From Piper betle (Eukaryota > Streptophyta > Magnoliopsida > Piperales > Piperaceae): a stretch of DNA of 64,000 nucleotides. The stretch lies in NCBI GenBank assembly GCA_033002965.1, contig JAURVB010013945.1, positions 37,046 through 101,045 on the forward strand, written 5' to 3'. This document shows, piece by piece, positions 23,381 through 34,533 of the stretch. How positions within the stretch are numbered: the stretch's first letter is position 1; every line of letters starts with the position of its first letter. The translations under genes and the position numbers were made by a program. Below the pieces are notes generated by a model that ran no database searches, was not told the origin of the DNA, and was given only the letters and a program-made list of their open reading frames with translations.

Positions 23381-23620
23381 ATACATGAGCATTGCAATCC
23401 AAACAAAGAAATGAAAATCTCACAACGGTAGATGGAACCATTCACCATTAACAGGACACCCATGTCGGCAAAAAATTCATGGAAATATCAACGTGGTTGT
23501 CATATATATATATATATATATATATATATCATACATGCCATTATCATGATACCAATTATTGAAAGCATAGTAGCAAACATGACCATGCTATTCTTTTTGT
23601 GAGACAGATGCAAGCATGGG
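23381..23620 (-). pseudogene. Inhibitor gene 3' fragment
   Basis: Resembles the sequence downstream of the inhibitor stop codon at 20520-20770 and 46500-46760 (ACCATTAACAGGACACCCAT; TATTGAAAGCATAGTAGCA), with no cysteine-bearing exon left. A (TA)n run at 23502-23529 sits at the same place as those in the 32-35 kb units. Confidence 0.4.
23502..23529. repeat. (TA)n microsatellite
   Basis: A TA run of 28 bases within the inhibitor-derived fragment, at the site where the foldback element is inserted in the paralogous unit near 32856. Confidence 0.9.
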
Positions 23621-24179
23621 CATCTACAGTTGTCTTTACCACTGTAGTGGACGCAATGGCCTAGGTAGCACCTGTCCTCCTATTAAAAAAAGTGAAAAAA
23701 CATCTATCTAATTACTTAAAGTCACATTTTTTGAATATAGCCTCCACAATAATTTCTATTGTGGGGGGTACGCATATTATAAATTTAACACGTATCATTA
23801 AGTATTATTACAATTTTACCCTCATTCGGTCCCAATTAAATATTTAATGAAAACTTTACAATTATATATATATATAATTCAAGTATTTATATAATTTTAC
23901 ACCTTCTATTAAAAAATATTAATTAAGTATTAACAAATTTTCAACCATTCTTATTAGGAATATATTAATTAATTGTAATGTATATTAAAAATTTTAATTC
24001 AAATATGACTAGGTTTTCTAAATTTCATTTTCATAATAGACACGTAAAAAATAGTGCAAATTTTAATTAATTTATATGTTTATAAATAATAATTAATAAA
24101 AGTAAGGATCTTCAACTAAGTTAAGTGTTTATCATTAATTTATACTCGGCCAGGTCACCATTTAAAAAAATATTAAATT
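23621..24179. other. AT-rich unique spacer
   Basis: No repeat copy elsewhere in the window and no coding signal. A small inverted pair, CCTCCACAATAATTTCTATT / GTGGGGGG, occurs near 23742. Confidence 0.4.
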
Positions 24180-24520
24180 GCTAGACGTGTATGCATGCTC
24201 CATCTTTATCTATATTTAAAGATAAACCCAATTCTAACCTCTTCTCCAAGCTATCCATCTCTCTATATAGCCCTCAACCCCCTCCTAAAAAATTGGAAAT
24301 CAAGCGTAGAGGAATCCCCTTCCCAGGCGACTGTAGGAGCGTTGCCGTTAGCCAGAGTTTCAGTCAAAGGCCAGTGTAGCTCCACCGAGACATATTTTAT
24401 ATCCTAGTCCGGAGGACCGTAAGTAGGGATGAAGTCTTCACCGGAGAGCTGCCACGACCGTACCGGAGTTGTCCCCGAGTGCCAGAACTGTCGCCGGAGC
24501 ATTTTTATGTAATGATGTCA
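24180..24520 (+). promoter_or_regulatory. Promoter-like segment with truncated 5' exon
   Basis: CTCTCTATATAGCCCTCAACC (24259-24279) looks like a plant TATA box and start-site region, followed by a more GC-rich, transcript-like stretch with GTAGGAGCG and CACCGGAGAGC until about 24500, where AT-rich sequence resumes. Two short overlapping open frames start just upstream and are not convincing. It may be the 5' end of a gene whose remainder is lost. Confidence 0.25.
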
Positions 24521-25400
24521 ATATCAAAAAGTGGGACAATATAAACTACTAAGTTCATTGTCATTGTGTAATGATGTCATATCATTCGAAATCGATTTAG
24601 GAGGAAAATTGTTTTATTTTTGAAGCATTTTAATCACTGCTTTAGTGACCGAACTTGTCATATGATTGGTAAATCATGTCAAGGGTAATACAGTCATACT
24701 AACCCAAATACCATATACCCAAATACCATAATACAGGCAAAATCCCAGGACATTAAATGTGAGGACAACAATGTGTTTGATGTGTACCAAAATATGTTTT
24801 GACGTTGGGCAGCATACCAAAATCCGTCCATATGGGTACTCTTATGTGGTTCACATAATATATTATGCAAGACGGCTGCATTTATTGGCCAGCTGGTGGA
24901 GATTAACAATGTAGCTCTGTAGCCACCAATCATTCACGAAGAAAAATTCTAAAACAAAATCTGTAATATAATTATTTGTGTCCAGACTCCAGAGTATATT
25001 GAAGGTTTTTTATATGAAAGAAATATTTTATCATGTATTAAATATTATTTTGTCAAATTAATATCCTTGTTTGATTGTATTTTAAGTCTTTTGTCTTATC
25101 TATTTTAGGCTTTTACATGTACGTTTTTTTATATAAAAGAAATATTTAGTCGTGTTTTACATCTTTTTTTGTCTGATTAATGTCCTTGCTAGAATGTATT
25201 TTTAAGTCTTTTTTCTTGACTAGCCTTAGCTTTTAGATATACTTGAACCTTAGAGGAGTTGTTTGAACATTCTTTCCCCATTAGTGTTACGACGTTGTCA
25301 CAGGTTACTTGTGTCAAAACTTTTTTCATGGTGATCGGAGACAAATACTCTTCACTTTTGATTAAAATATTTAACACGACTATCTGTTAAGAACATTTGT
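24521..25400. repeat. Spacer plus partial R copy (24880-25380)
   Basis: 24521-24879 shows nothing recognisable. From 24886 (GCATTTATTGGCCAGCTGGT) the R-family left part is present, diverged, with TTTTAAGTCTTTTGTCTTA appearing twice (about 25080 and 25200), so the copy holds an internal duplication. It ends near 25380. Confidence 0.5.
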
Positions 25401-25979
25401 CCCAATAAATCTTTATAACGATAACGACCCATATAGAGCATAAATATTATGGTGGTCTAAAAGTTTTTTAATTTTTCGGTCTGTTTCGATTTAGTTCGAT
25501 TCTAAACTGAGATTTCCCGCCTCTTATGAATTCCTCATAGATTCAACCTGGTAAAAATTAAAATTTTAAAAAATTATATCAAAACGACCCGACAATTTTA
25601 ATTTGGTTCATCTTGAACCGAGAGACGAGAGCTCCTTGGCTGTGGTCGGAATAAATGCTTTTTATTATTTATTGCTATAAAACGTGATTGATGAACTGCA
25701 TGCCATTGAACGAGACATGTAATGCATGAATCATGTGCTTCATGTGTACCACCATGTGCTTCACATGTAGCATGCGACAATCGATATTTATCTACGTGGA
25801 CGAGTACTAGTATGTAGTCCATAATTAATATTACAATAAATTATGCAAGAAGGCTAAATTATGGTGACAATTGTTTATTTTCCACTAGTGGTCCTTTTTC
25901 ATTCCACTATTTTGGAATATTTGATGAAAATTTTAATTAGACAAGGCAAGGCAATTAAACAAACGCATCCTCTACGAAC
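25401..25979. other. Unique spacer
   Basis: No gene seen. A CATGTGCTTCATGTG-type imperfect repeat occurs at 25733-25770. Confidence 0.4.
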
Positions 25980-26070
25980 CCACTGTCATGAGGTTTGACA
26001 GCCAGTTTAAAACAGGAATCGAACCAGGAACTCGTAAAGAAAAAGGCGGCCTTCGCCAACTGGAAAAAAT
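25980..26070 (-). mobile_element. tRNA-like / SINE-like remnant
   Basis: On the minus strand CCAGTTGGCGAAGGCCGCC (26063-26045) resembles a polymerase III A box region and GGTTCGATTCC (26025-26015) is a perfect B box, about 30 bases further on. The sequence does not fold into a full cloverleaf by eye, so a SINE head or dead tRNA is more likely than a working tRNA gene. Confidence 0.3.
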
Positions 26071-26299
26071 CTTGTCGACAAGTTATTATATTCATTCACA
26101 GTATGGGCTGCCCAAATAATTTAGACAGCGCACTCAAATTCTAAAATAGGGCAACCTCAAATAGTGCAATATCCACAAGAAGATAATTTCTTTCTTTTAT
26201 TCCATCATCAGCTCGAAAATTGATACTCCTGGACAATGATTTCTATCACACTCCAGACTCTGAATTACGGTTTAAGAGAGTGGGTTTAAGAGAGGGTGG

Positions 26300-27060
26300 G
26301 TGTGGATCATAATTGTAAAAATTGGAATCGGAATAGGTTTTCGAAAGAGTCACTGAATCGGATCGAATCAGTCAAGAATTGGTTCAGTTGAATCGGTCCA
26401 AATCGGTCATATTCAATAATTTGACAACTCATAACATAAATATATAAAAGTTAGGTATTGAAGTCATTTTGATATTATTTTGTGTATTATATTTTATGAT
26501 ATTTTGGATTTTTTTAAAGTATTTCGAATTAGTTATTATTTTTGACTCGAGAATGCCACCGCTATATTTCTTTCTCCCATTCACTCCCCCGACGCGCCCC
26601 ACTCCTTCACCCCCGCTGCCGCCCCACCTCCACCCTCCGGCCCCGTCCCGTCCCCGCCCCTACGCCCCTGCTCCGCCCGCCCACCCTCTTACCCTTCGGC
26701 CCCGAACATCCCCAGTGCACCTCGCCGCCGGCCACGACCAGATCCGCCACGCTACGCCCCCAGCCCTTCTATCCCTGCACACGCCGCCCCGCCCTCCACC
26801 ATCATTGCCTCCCCCAGCGTCGCCCCGCCGCTCGCCCTCGCCACCTCGTCCTCCCCCCACCCAGTCCCTGGCCACCGTCCAGAATTGGCCGATTTGGGCC
26901 GATTCCGAAATCGGTCGAATCGGTCGGAATCAACTTCAATCGGCTGATTCACGGACTGATTCTTATTAAAGCCGATTTACCCACTAAATTGGATTGGAAA
27001 CCTTCCGACTCGATTTAAATTGGCTGATTCCGAGTGGAATCGGCCGATTTCTTCATCTAT
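26300..27060. mobile_element. Unclassified segment with CGATT-rich arms and GC core
   Basis: Both sides carry dense CGATT/AATCG motifs in both orientations (GAATCGGTCCAAATCGGTC near 26390; CGATTCCGAAATCGGTCG near 26899). The middle (26570-26880) is C-rich with CCGCCCCACC-type units. The organisation (motif-dense flanks, GC-rich centre) recalls the segment at 3190-4474. The ends are not defined. Open frames on both strands in the core follow from base composition. Confidence 0.35.
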
Positions 27061-27520
27061 GTCGCGAATTAAGTGTCCAACCAAGGTCTGAAACATTTGT
27101 GAATGCATTTGATTGAGTCATTATAGTCTATAAAAACAAACCAAATATTGATATTTCTTCGTGGTATTAAATAACCAACTAAGCGATCAACAAAACTCAT
27201 AAATTTATGATATAAGTGATATATTTATAGTTCATTACCAAATTATTGTTGAAAATTATTTTATTCATTAACCGTAGTTTTGGAACTTTATTATGGTAAT
27301 ATGACATTTATTTATTCAATTTTTTTAAAGAAAAGTAACTTTTGTAGGTCTTAGAGCAAGTATTGACTAACAAGATCACAACACTCAAAGATAATACAAA
27401 TTAGTTTGCCTACATGACGTAGGACTACCAATAGATCATGAAAAATTGATAATTATAATCAATGCAGAATTTAAACAAATTATATGTAATGAGTACTATA
27501 TAATATACTGATGCCAATTC
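27061..27520. other. AT-rich spacer
   Basis: Nothing recognised. Confidence 0.4.
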
Positions 27521-30361
27521 AAAAACCTTCACAAGTGGTAGCGAATGATATCAAAGTATACAAGTAAACGAGTTTGAATCGAATAACTCACATAAACTAC
27601 TAAATTGAGCTTGTTAAACACAAATGTTTTGTGTGAAGAATTTGATCAAACACTTAGAATAAACAAAATCAATAACCAAAACATATAAGCAAAGTAAAGA
27701 GAATAACGAAGAAGAATCAAACACAAAGCAAACAATGAACTTTTAAAGAGGTTCAGAGTTCCTACTCATCTCTCTATCCTATTAAGTCTTTTGCTTGAAT
27801 AGGTTTTCTGACTTCACTGTGACAAATCACTTGTATATCTAAGCTTCATAAAAGTTCTCCACCTAGCCTAGGCAACTAGCAACATACTCCAACACCTAGG
27901 AGCAACACCGCTGAAGCTAGATACACCTTACAACACCTTCACCCAATTTCCAAGCAATCTTAAAGTTTATTAGATATCCTCAAAAAGATCAATCTTTTGA
28001 TCTAATACAACATTCACACACAAAGTGGCTCTTGATCTTGCACCTTTCACTTTTGAGTACTTTGAATCAACTTCATTAGTCTTCAAATCGTTACCCTTGA
28101 TGTGAACAATAATAGAAAGAAATATGTGCATGTCAAGAAAGATTTATTTCTAATGTCAAAATGTCACTCTTGATGGGGAGTAAGGACATTACCATGAAAA
28201 TTTCTTGGCTCAATTTTGAAGATAGAAGAAGGCGGCTTCAAGCTTTGAAATAAGTGGAAAGAATAGCAAGAGGGGAGAAGAGAAGGATTTTGATGGATAA
28301 ATATTTTTTTTTTACAAAAAAAAGGCCACTAAGTAAAAGTTACAAAAATTGGAGAGAGGAAGTGCTAGGAGAAAAACTGAATTTTTAGTGGGTAGCAAAA
28401 CATATGAAAGAAATGTGGAAAGAATGATTAGTGGGCGGAAGGGAAATTAAGATCATTTAAATTTGGCTACGACTCAAGAATTCCATTTTCTCAATGGCGA
28501 AGTATTTTTTTGTTATGGGATATTTAGCTGCTGAGCTAGCGACCATGTATATTGAGATGCTATCATATGAGAATTATCAACTTGGCAAAGATGCACTTAA
28601 TGAATGGGATGATTCAAAAATCTATATTGTTTAATTGATTGAGACACATACAGTTTTTAATCCAAATTTATAGATATTCAAATGTAAAACTCGAGCTTTT
28701 TGCCTTATGAGTTTTAATGTTAGTTCAGCTCTGACCCAGACCAGTAACTTTAACCAGCTCTTCTTGTCGTGTGTTCATGTATGTTTGTGTGCATTGTGAG
28801 CCGAGGCTCTTGCTTTCCTGTGTTAGACACATCTAGCAAAATAAGATGTAGCTATGACGATGAAGTGTATCTTTTATTTTTGGATCCTGTCAAATCGTAG
28901 CTAGATGTTAGGACCGAATCCCTTGCATGTCTAGATTACTTTGCCAATTGTTTTGAATCCTTTTGGACATTCTAAACCCTGCAAAACCCATGGTCACCCT
29001 ATGGTGAAAACCCTAAAGTGCGCACAACCTGCAATGGCCCAAGCGGGCCCTCCTAGCGCACTTGTTTCAGCCCCTTTCAGGGTTTGGGTGCAAGGACACT
29101 GGGCCATATCATTATCTTTGTTTAGATTGTTAGAGCATATCATTTGTCTATGTATATATTGTCAGACTATTTCATTTCATCCAAATATAGATTACTGGAT
29201 CATTACATCGATTCAGAGTGAGAAACGTGCCTCGCATTTTTTAATTAAATGCCTTGTGAGTATTTCTGATTTGTAGCACTCGTATTCGTGGGTACGACAT
29301 GACCTACTTGCCAATTTGTTGTATGAGTAGTTCTTTTTCATACCAATGTACCAATACGCAATTTGTTTGATTACTGAGGGATTTCTTATGCATGCAGATG
29401 AGATTCCTTAGTGACGGCATGTGTGGGTGGACGGATCAAAGGGCTTGTAGTTGGGGACTGTGTTGGTTTTGCTGTGTGATTCATGTGGTAACTATTTGTA
29501 TCATATTATTGAATTGTATGATTATAAGGGCTCATGCCTTGAATAGCATTTTTTGGCATGCATGTGATAACAAGAGTTTGGATTTTTTGTCTACATGTGA
29601 GTGTGTCTCCTTTATTATTATTATCTCCATATTGTGCAAGGTGATAACTTTGGCTTAATATTTAACAGTCGTTTATAAGGTTTGTAAGCCTCAAAGTCTC
29701 GAAACTTATGATAGAGCGCACCAATTACGTTAAATCTATTTAGTTGTAGTTGTGTGTATTGAATCAACGTGGATTAGATGGGCTTACGAGTCATAGTGCA
29801 TGAAGACCAAATGTTTGGGTATAAAGCCCTATCACTTGAAGAATACTTTGTATTGGTAGTTAGTTGTAGTGCGTGCACATGGTATACAGAATATGTAACC
29901 ATGATTGAGGTGACTCTTTGCTTAAGTGCCTAGCATCATGTACTAAGTTATCTAATTAAAGGATGGAACTTAGTGTAAGAATTGAATAATGTCATTGTAA
30001 TCTTAAGTTTCAACTTTCAAGTTATGAGAGGGGTGTTCATTATACCCTTGCTAGGGTATCCAGCCTCTATCGTAGTCAAGAGTGTACATTGCGTATGAAA
30101 AGTTAACCTCTTAGTTGTATGGGATGTGCTCTTGTGATTTGAAATGCTCAAAATATGAGCCCTATTAAGTCAAGTTTCCCTTCCATAGTACGAATGATTA
30201 GCATATCATCACAGAGTAGCTCCTAGGGTTTTCGCCTTTACCCGCTTTGTGGGTTAAGATTCATTTCTGCATTATTAGTCTAAATCAGTAGCCTAACGAA
30301 TAGCTTTTGGAATTATAATAACTTGATTTGGTCCGCGTTCGGGTCGAATTGTGATGTTACA
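27521..30361. repeat. Dispersed repeat family R, copy R3
   Basis: The most complete uninterrupted R body in the window, from AATGATATCAAAGTATACAA to GAATTGTGATGTTACA. It contains the small ORF (28494-28634), the TTAGACACATCTAGCAAAAT block, the GGGCCCTCCTAGCGCACTTG block, and the segment after a TATGCATGCAG that resembles a splice acceptor (29390-29399). The end at 30361 matches a gypsy-type LTR end. Confidence 0.6.
28494..28634 (+). pseudogene. Small conserved ORF fossil in R, longest form
   Basis: 46 residues: MAKYFFVMGYLAAELATMYI, then EMLSYENYQLGKDALNEWDD and SKIYIV. The start at 28494 lies 17 codons upstream of the methionine shared with 23054 and 62672; in R2 that upstream part has a stop (LAA then TAG). 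The frame ends earlier here (GTT TAA) than in R2 and R5. Function unknown. Confidence 0.35.
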
Positions 30362-30840
30362 TCAAATGTAAAATTTGATATGAAAGGGAGGCAACTACTT
30401 GAAATGTCCAAGTTCAATGAAAATTTATCAGAAATTCGAGCCAAATCTGCTATTGTTCTTAATTATTTGAAGGGTTTCAGAGAGCAGGATAATGATCTGT
30501 GAACAAGAGGATTGGTTTTGGTTTTAGAAGTGTGAGAGAAAGATTTCTCTTGAATACATACTGAATGATTGGTAATTTAGAATATTGTGCAAGGATTATG
30601 AGTACTGTGAGGTTCCTAAGGAGGATTTGGGCTTCATATGCTTATGCGTCCATTTACATGGGGAGAAAGCAATGACTGATCTGGGATGAGTATTTGGCCC
30701 ATTATCCAAACAATGAGAATCATCTTCGTTATAGCAGTTCTTGGGTTAAATACATTTGCATTGGAATTGTGTTGTGGAGGCTAAGGGTCGGCATAGGTAA
30801 GAAGAACATGATCAAGACATCTTGAATGTTCGGAGGATTA
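30362..30840 (+). pseudogene. Fossil coding fragment next to the R end
   Basis: 30380-30502 encodes MKGRQLLEMSKFNENLSEIR, then AKSAIVLNYLKGFREQDNDL and stop. Further on come KISLEYILNDW and, in frame, YCEVPKEDLGFICLCVHLHG before stops. The copy at 16411-16870 shares these pieces but has a 60-base deletion in the first part. Placement right after an LTR-like end could make it the start of an internal region, but no gag motif or primer site is visible. Confidence 0.35.
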
Positions 30841-32130
30841 TATACAAGGCAATTTCAATTTGTGTAGAGTGCAACTTCAAATAGAAGATTAAATGCAATG
30901 CGAGACAAATATAAAAGAGCTATTTTTGGATGATGTCATGACTTATGGTATTTTCCATGGGAATAGTAGAAAGAGAAGTAGCGAATGGATGCATATATGA
31001 TTTTGCCGTTGGAAGAGAGGTAGAAAAGGAAGCATATATGATTTTGCCTAGCAAGAATAAATAGTAGATATCGATTGTATTATGGTTATTTGAAGACAAT
31101 TGAGGAGGTTTTAGAGATTGCCGACTTCCGCAGTTCTCCATTGGCCTTGGCTAGCCTCCTCCCGCCATCATATTCATTGGTTCTTTCATTCTTCTCTATC
31201 CCTATTCTACGATGTTGTGAGGTTAAAAGGAGATTTGTAACCACCTTATACATACCTTTGGTCATAGGAATTAAAAATTCACCACCTTGAATTTTGTTGG
31301 CGTATACAAACTTGATCCGTCAAGAGTTTAGTGTAAAAAAAGTTACATATCTGCTTAATCGTATCTGGATCTTGAATCACTGGACAGGTCGGTACTAAAA
31401 GGAGAATCTCTACGAAATTCTTGCTTATGGATGTCTTTGTATAGTCAAATTTGCAAGTTTTCCAATCATGTTTTAGACAAGTAATATCCACAAATTTATG
31501 TCCTGTTTGGGAAGCAACAATTATTATCAAAGTTCTTTTGTATGCATATGTTATTAAATGAACCTTTTAGGAGAATCATATTTTTCGTTTTTAATATGAG
31601 GTGAACAAATCTGAAGTACTAATATATTTTTGTAATTTCTATTTCTTTGAGCATGCTTATAATTGTTCGTATTTTTATTTATTATTGTGATTTTAGAAAT
31701 AAAAATATTATAAACAAGTATTAATGAACACATAATTTTTTTCCTATTAGTATTTATACATCAATATATACCACTTTCCAAGATAATATTATATGCAAGT
31801 TCCACATTTTGGTGATGCTTTTTCCTGGGTGAATCATATATATTTACATTATTTTAAAAATTATTTATAAATTGACATGGTGGTTAGAAATTTTCTAAAA
31901 TTTGAATTATATATAAGAATAGGCTTATTACTAATAAACCTATTATAACAATTTTAGTTTATCATAATTGTCATGTTAATTAAACTTTTAATATTTGTAT
32001 TAAGTGTGTAGCAAAATATTCATGGTTAAATTATAAAAATTATAATAATTTATTTTATCTTTTTAAATTTGTTGTATTTTGAAACGCAAGAAAATAAAAG
32101 TATTCGACGAGTCACCAGTGTTAAACAATG
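30841..32130. other. Spacer with one unrecognised open frame
   Basis: 30841-31270 is moderately AT-rich; 31540-32130 is strongly AT-rich. No matches to other parts of the window. The open frame at 31279-31530 is listed separately. Confidence 0.4.
31279..31530 (-). CDS. Unrecognised 83-residue open frame
   Basis: Minus-strand frame MIIIVASQTGHKFVDITCLK, then HDWKTCKFDYTKTS and later LLLVPTCPVIQDPDTIKQIC. The composition is less biased than in the surrounding AT-rich DNA, and four cysteines are present. There is no recognisable domain and no copy elsewhere in the window. It may be an exon fragment or chance. Confidence 0.2.
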   Translation of the reverse strand: MIIIVASQTGHKFVDITCLKHDWKTCKFDYTKTSISKNFVEILLLVPTCPVIQDPDTIKQICNFFYTKLLTDQVCIRQQNSRW

Positions 32131-32213
32131 CATCTAAAATATTTCATAATGGAACCAAGTGAGATTCCAATTCCTTTATTGAGATGCTTCGTATAAAAGA
32201 AGCACTTCAACAC

Positions 32214-32575
32214 TCATACATTCATCAGAGTAGTCCAACCAAGGGTTAACAGGACATACATGCTTGCCACGATCATGACACAGATTATTGAGAGTCTAAT
32301 AGCATTATAGCATAGATAGCCAGCACCCAGAAGCAGTTTGGATGAAGGAGCAGGTATTGATCCCTCGGGGAGACCATGGATGACATTGCTCTGATATATT
32401 GGGCAGTAGTCTTTCATGTCAAAGCATTTGCATTGACGAGGCCGGATCATGTAGCCAATGCAATTTGTGCAGTCAGGTTTGCAATCTTTCCTCCATAGCA
32501 TCACATGTGCATTGAGTAGACCCATCAATTTCGATGCAGGTGCAGTCTTGGGGTTTGCACCAAGCATTCTTCACC
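32214..32575 (-). pseudogene. Bowman-Birk-like inhibitor pseudogene, copy 3 (exon 2)
   Basis: Exon 2 starts near 32575 with NAWCKPQDCTCIEIDG and STQCTC, then one base is missing relative to the copy at 35283-35496. In the shifted frame it continues CKPDCTNC, IGYMIRPRQ, CKCFDMKDYC. The spacing C-x3-C-x2-C-x9-C-x-C-x6-C equals the second Bowman-Birk subdomain, except that the Cys normally two residues into the loop is Gly and the P1 region (usually Thr-Lys/Arg-Ser) reads YMI. A hydrophobic tail (LLLGAGYLCYNAIRLSIICV) follows in frame. Truncated exon 1 sequence remains at 32735-32775. The first tandem unit was split by the foldback element. Confidence 0.6.
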
Positions 32576-32830
32576 ATATTGTGGGCATGAAATGAAGAAA
32601 TTCATCAGAAACGTATAGACGACCGCATTGACCATTCTTGCTTTGATTAACAAAAAATGTAGAGACAAACTTTGTTGAATAGTAAAAAGAAAATGATGGA
32701 CATCATATTTTTTGTTTAGGATAGTTAGGTCTATTATAATTCATACCTTCAAATTAGGAGGGCTTGAGGTTTCCTTCCAAGCATTTTCAATACTAGTTTT
32801 TAATTGAAAGTCAATGATCACATATATGTT

Positions 32831-32855
32831 ATATATATATATATATATATATATA
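32831..32855. repeat. (TA)n at foldback insertion site, left
   Basis: The TA run directly abuts the left end of the foldback element; its partner is 34534-34564. The empty paralogue has one continuous TA run at 35750-35770. Confidence 0.85.
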
Positions 32856-34533
32856 GAGGAATGCTCCTATGCGCTGCCTTGATTGGCGGCGCATAGAAGG
32901 GGAGCCATTGGATTGAAATCCAACGGCTCTCCAATCCTTCTCCCCCTCAGCCCACAACCCCTCTTCCTTTCCCACCTCTTCCCACCCACCCTATTCCCCC
33001 CCACCGTCCGCCTTTGCCCTCTGCCCTATTTCCACCTACCCCCGCCCCCGCCCCCGCCCCTGCCCTGCTGCCACCGGGTGCCTACCCGGCAGCCCACCCA
33101 ACCATGCTGCTAGGGCCGCGCTTCACCCCTGCCCTAGTTCACCCCCCACACCCCCCCCCCTCTATTTCACCCCCACCCTGCACCGTCTCCCCATGCCGCC
33201 CCATTTCCCTCCCCCTCTCTGCCCGTTTCGCCCCAACCCCGTGACAGCGTCACCTATAGCACCGCCGACGGTGGCGCAAAAAAATGGGGGGGGGGGGGGA
33301 GGAGGGAGAAGGGCGATGGCAATTTCTTAATAAAAACTTGATTTGCTCCCGAGTCAATATTAGTAAATAAATATTTAAAATAATTTTAAAAAATAAAATA
33401 TTATGAAATAAAAACTTGACTCGCTCCTCCTCGAGTCAATATTACAAAATTGATTTTTTAAATTTTTTAAAAAATGCAATACCATAAAATATATCTATGA
33501 CTCACTCCCACGCGTGATCGTTCCTGACTCAAGTTAATACTAATAAAAAATTTTAAAAATATATAAAATAATTTTATAATAAAAACTTGACTCGATCCTG
33601 TGCGGGATCGAGTCAAGTTTTTATTATAAAATAAATTTAAAAAAAATAAAATAATTTCGTAATAAAAATTTGACTCGCTCACGACTTGCTCCTTTCTCGA
33701 CTCAAGTTTTTAATATTTTTAATATTTTTTAAATTGACTCGAGTTAATTAAAATTATTTTTTTAATTTATTTCTTAATAATGACTACATTCGCAATAAAA
33801 AACTTGACTCGATCCTCGAATAGAGCCAAGTTTTTATTGCAAAATTATTTTATATTTTTAATTTATTTCATAATATTGACTCCATCTTATGCGGGATCGA
33901 GTCAACTTTTTATTACAAAATTATTTTAAATTTTTTTAACTGTATTTCATAGTATTAACTCGAGTTGGGACAGATCATGCGCGGGAGTGAGTTAAGTTTT
34001 TATTTGATGGTATTGTATTTTTAATAAGATTTAAAAATTAATTTTGTAATGTTGACTCGAGCAGGAGAGAGTCAAGTTTTTATTTTATAATATTTTATTT
34101 TATAAAATTATTTTTAATATTTATTTCGTAATATTGACTCGGGACAAGTCAAGTTTTTATTACAAAATTGCCATCGTCATTTCCTCCTCCCCCTGCACCC
34201 CATTGTTTTTTTGCGCCACCGTTGACGGTGTTGCAAGTGACACCGTCGCGGGGTTGGGGTGAAATGGGTGAAGAGGGGGAGGGAAACGGGGCGGCAAAGG
34301 GAGACGGCGCGGGGGGGGGGGGGGTGAACAGGGCGGGTGGGGGCACGACGGTGGGTGGGGCAGTGGCTGCTGGCGGGTCGGTGGTGGCGAGCTGGCTGGT
34401 GGGAAGAGGCGGGAAAGGGAGTGGGGCTGTGGGCTGGGGGGGGAGAGAGAAAGATTGGGGAGCCGTTGGATTTCAATCCAACGGCTCCCCTTCCATTCGC
34501 TGCCTATCTAGGCAGTGCATACGAGCATCCCTC
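32856..34533. mobile_element. Foldback-type transposon, 1.68 kb
   Basis: The ends are inverted: GAGGAATGCTCCTATGCGCT on the left, GAGGGATGCTCGTATGCACT on the complement of the right. Each arm then has a nested palindrome GAGCC(A/G)TTGGATTGAAATCC (complement: GGATTTCAATCCAACGGCTC), a C-rich (left) or G-rich (right) stretch of about 300 bases, and GGTGGCGCAAAAAAATGGGG against its complement at 34190-34224. The arms are about 480 bases. The centre is AT-rich palindromic repeats. It sits in a TA run, and the paralogous site at about 35735-35800 lacks it. No transposase; superfamily unknown. Confidence 0.8.
33330..34165. repeat. Array of short palindromes (TTGACTCG/CGAGTCAA)
   Basis: Recurrent pairs of AATAAAAACTTGACTCG and CGAGTCAAGTTTTTATT flank short loops, separated by AT-rich spacers, roughly every 70-115 bases. 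The clearest hairpin is at 33577-33627 (CTTGACTCGATCC, loop, GGGATCGAGTCAAG). Others are near 33410-33440, 33800-33835, 33880-33915, 33955-34000, 34050-34085 and 34132-34165. The array forms the centre of the foldback element. Confidence 0.8.

Noticed and set aside
26469..27018. Pro-rich 166- and 158-codon frames resembling an extensin
   Set aside because: Two overlapping frames and the complement are all open in a C-rich tract; no SPPPP periodicity or signal peptide, so composition explains it.
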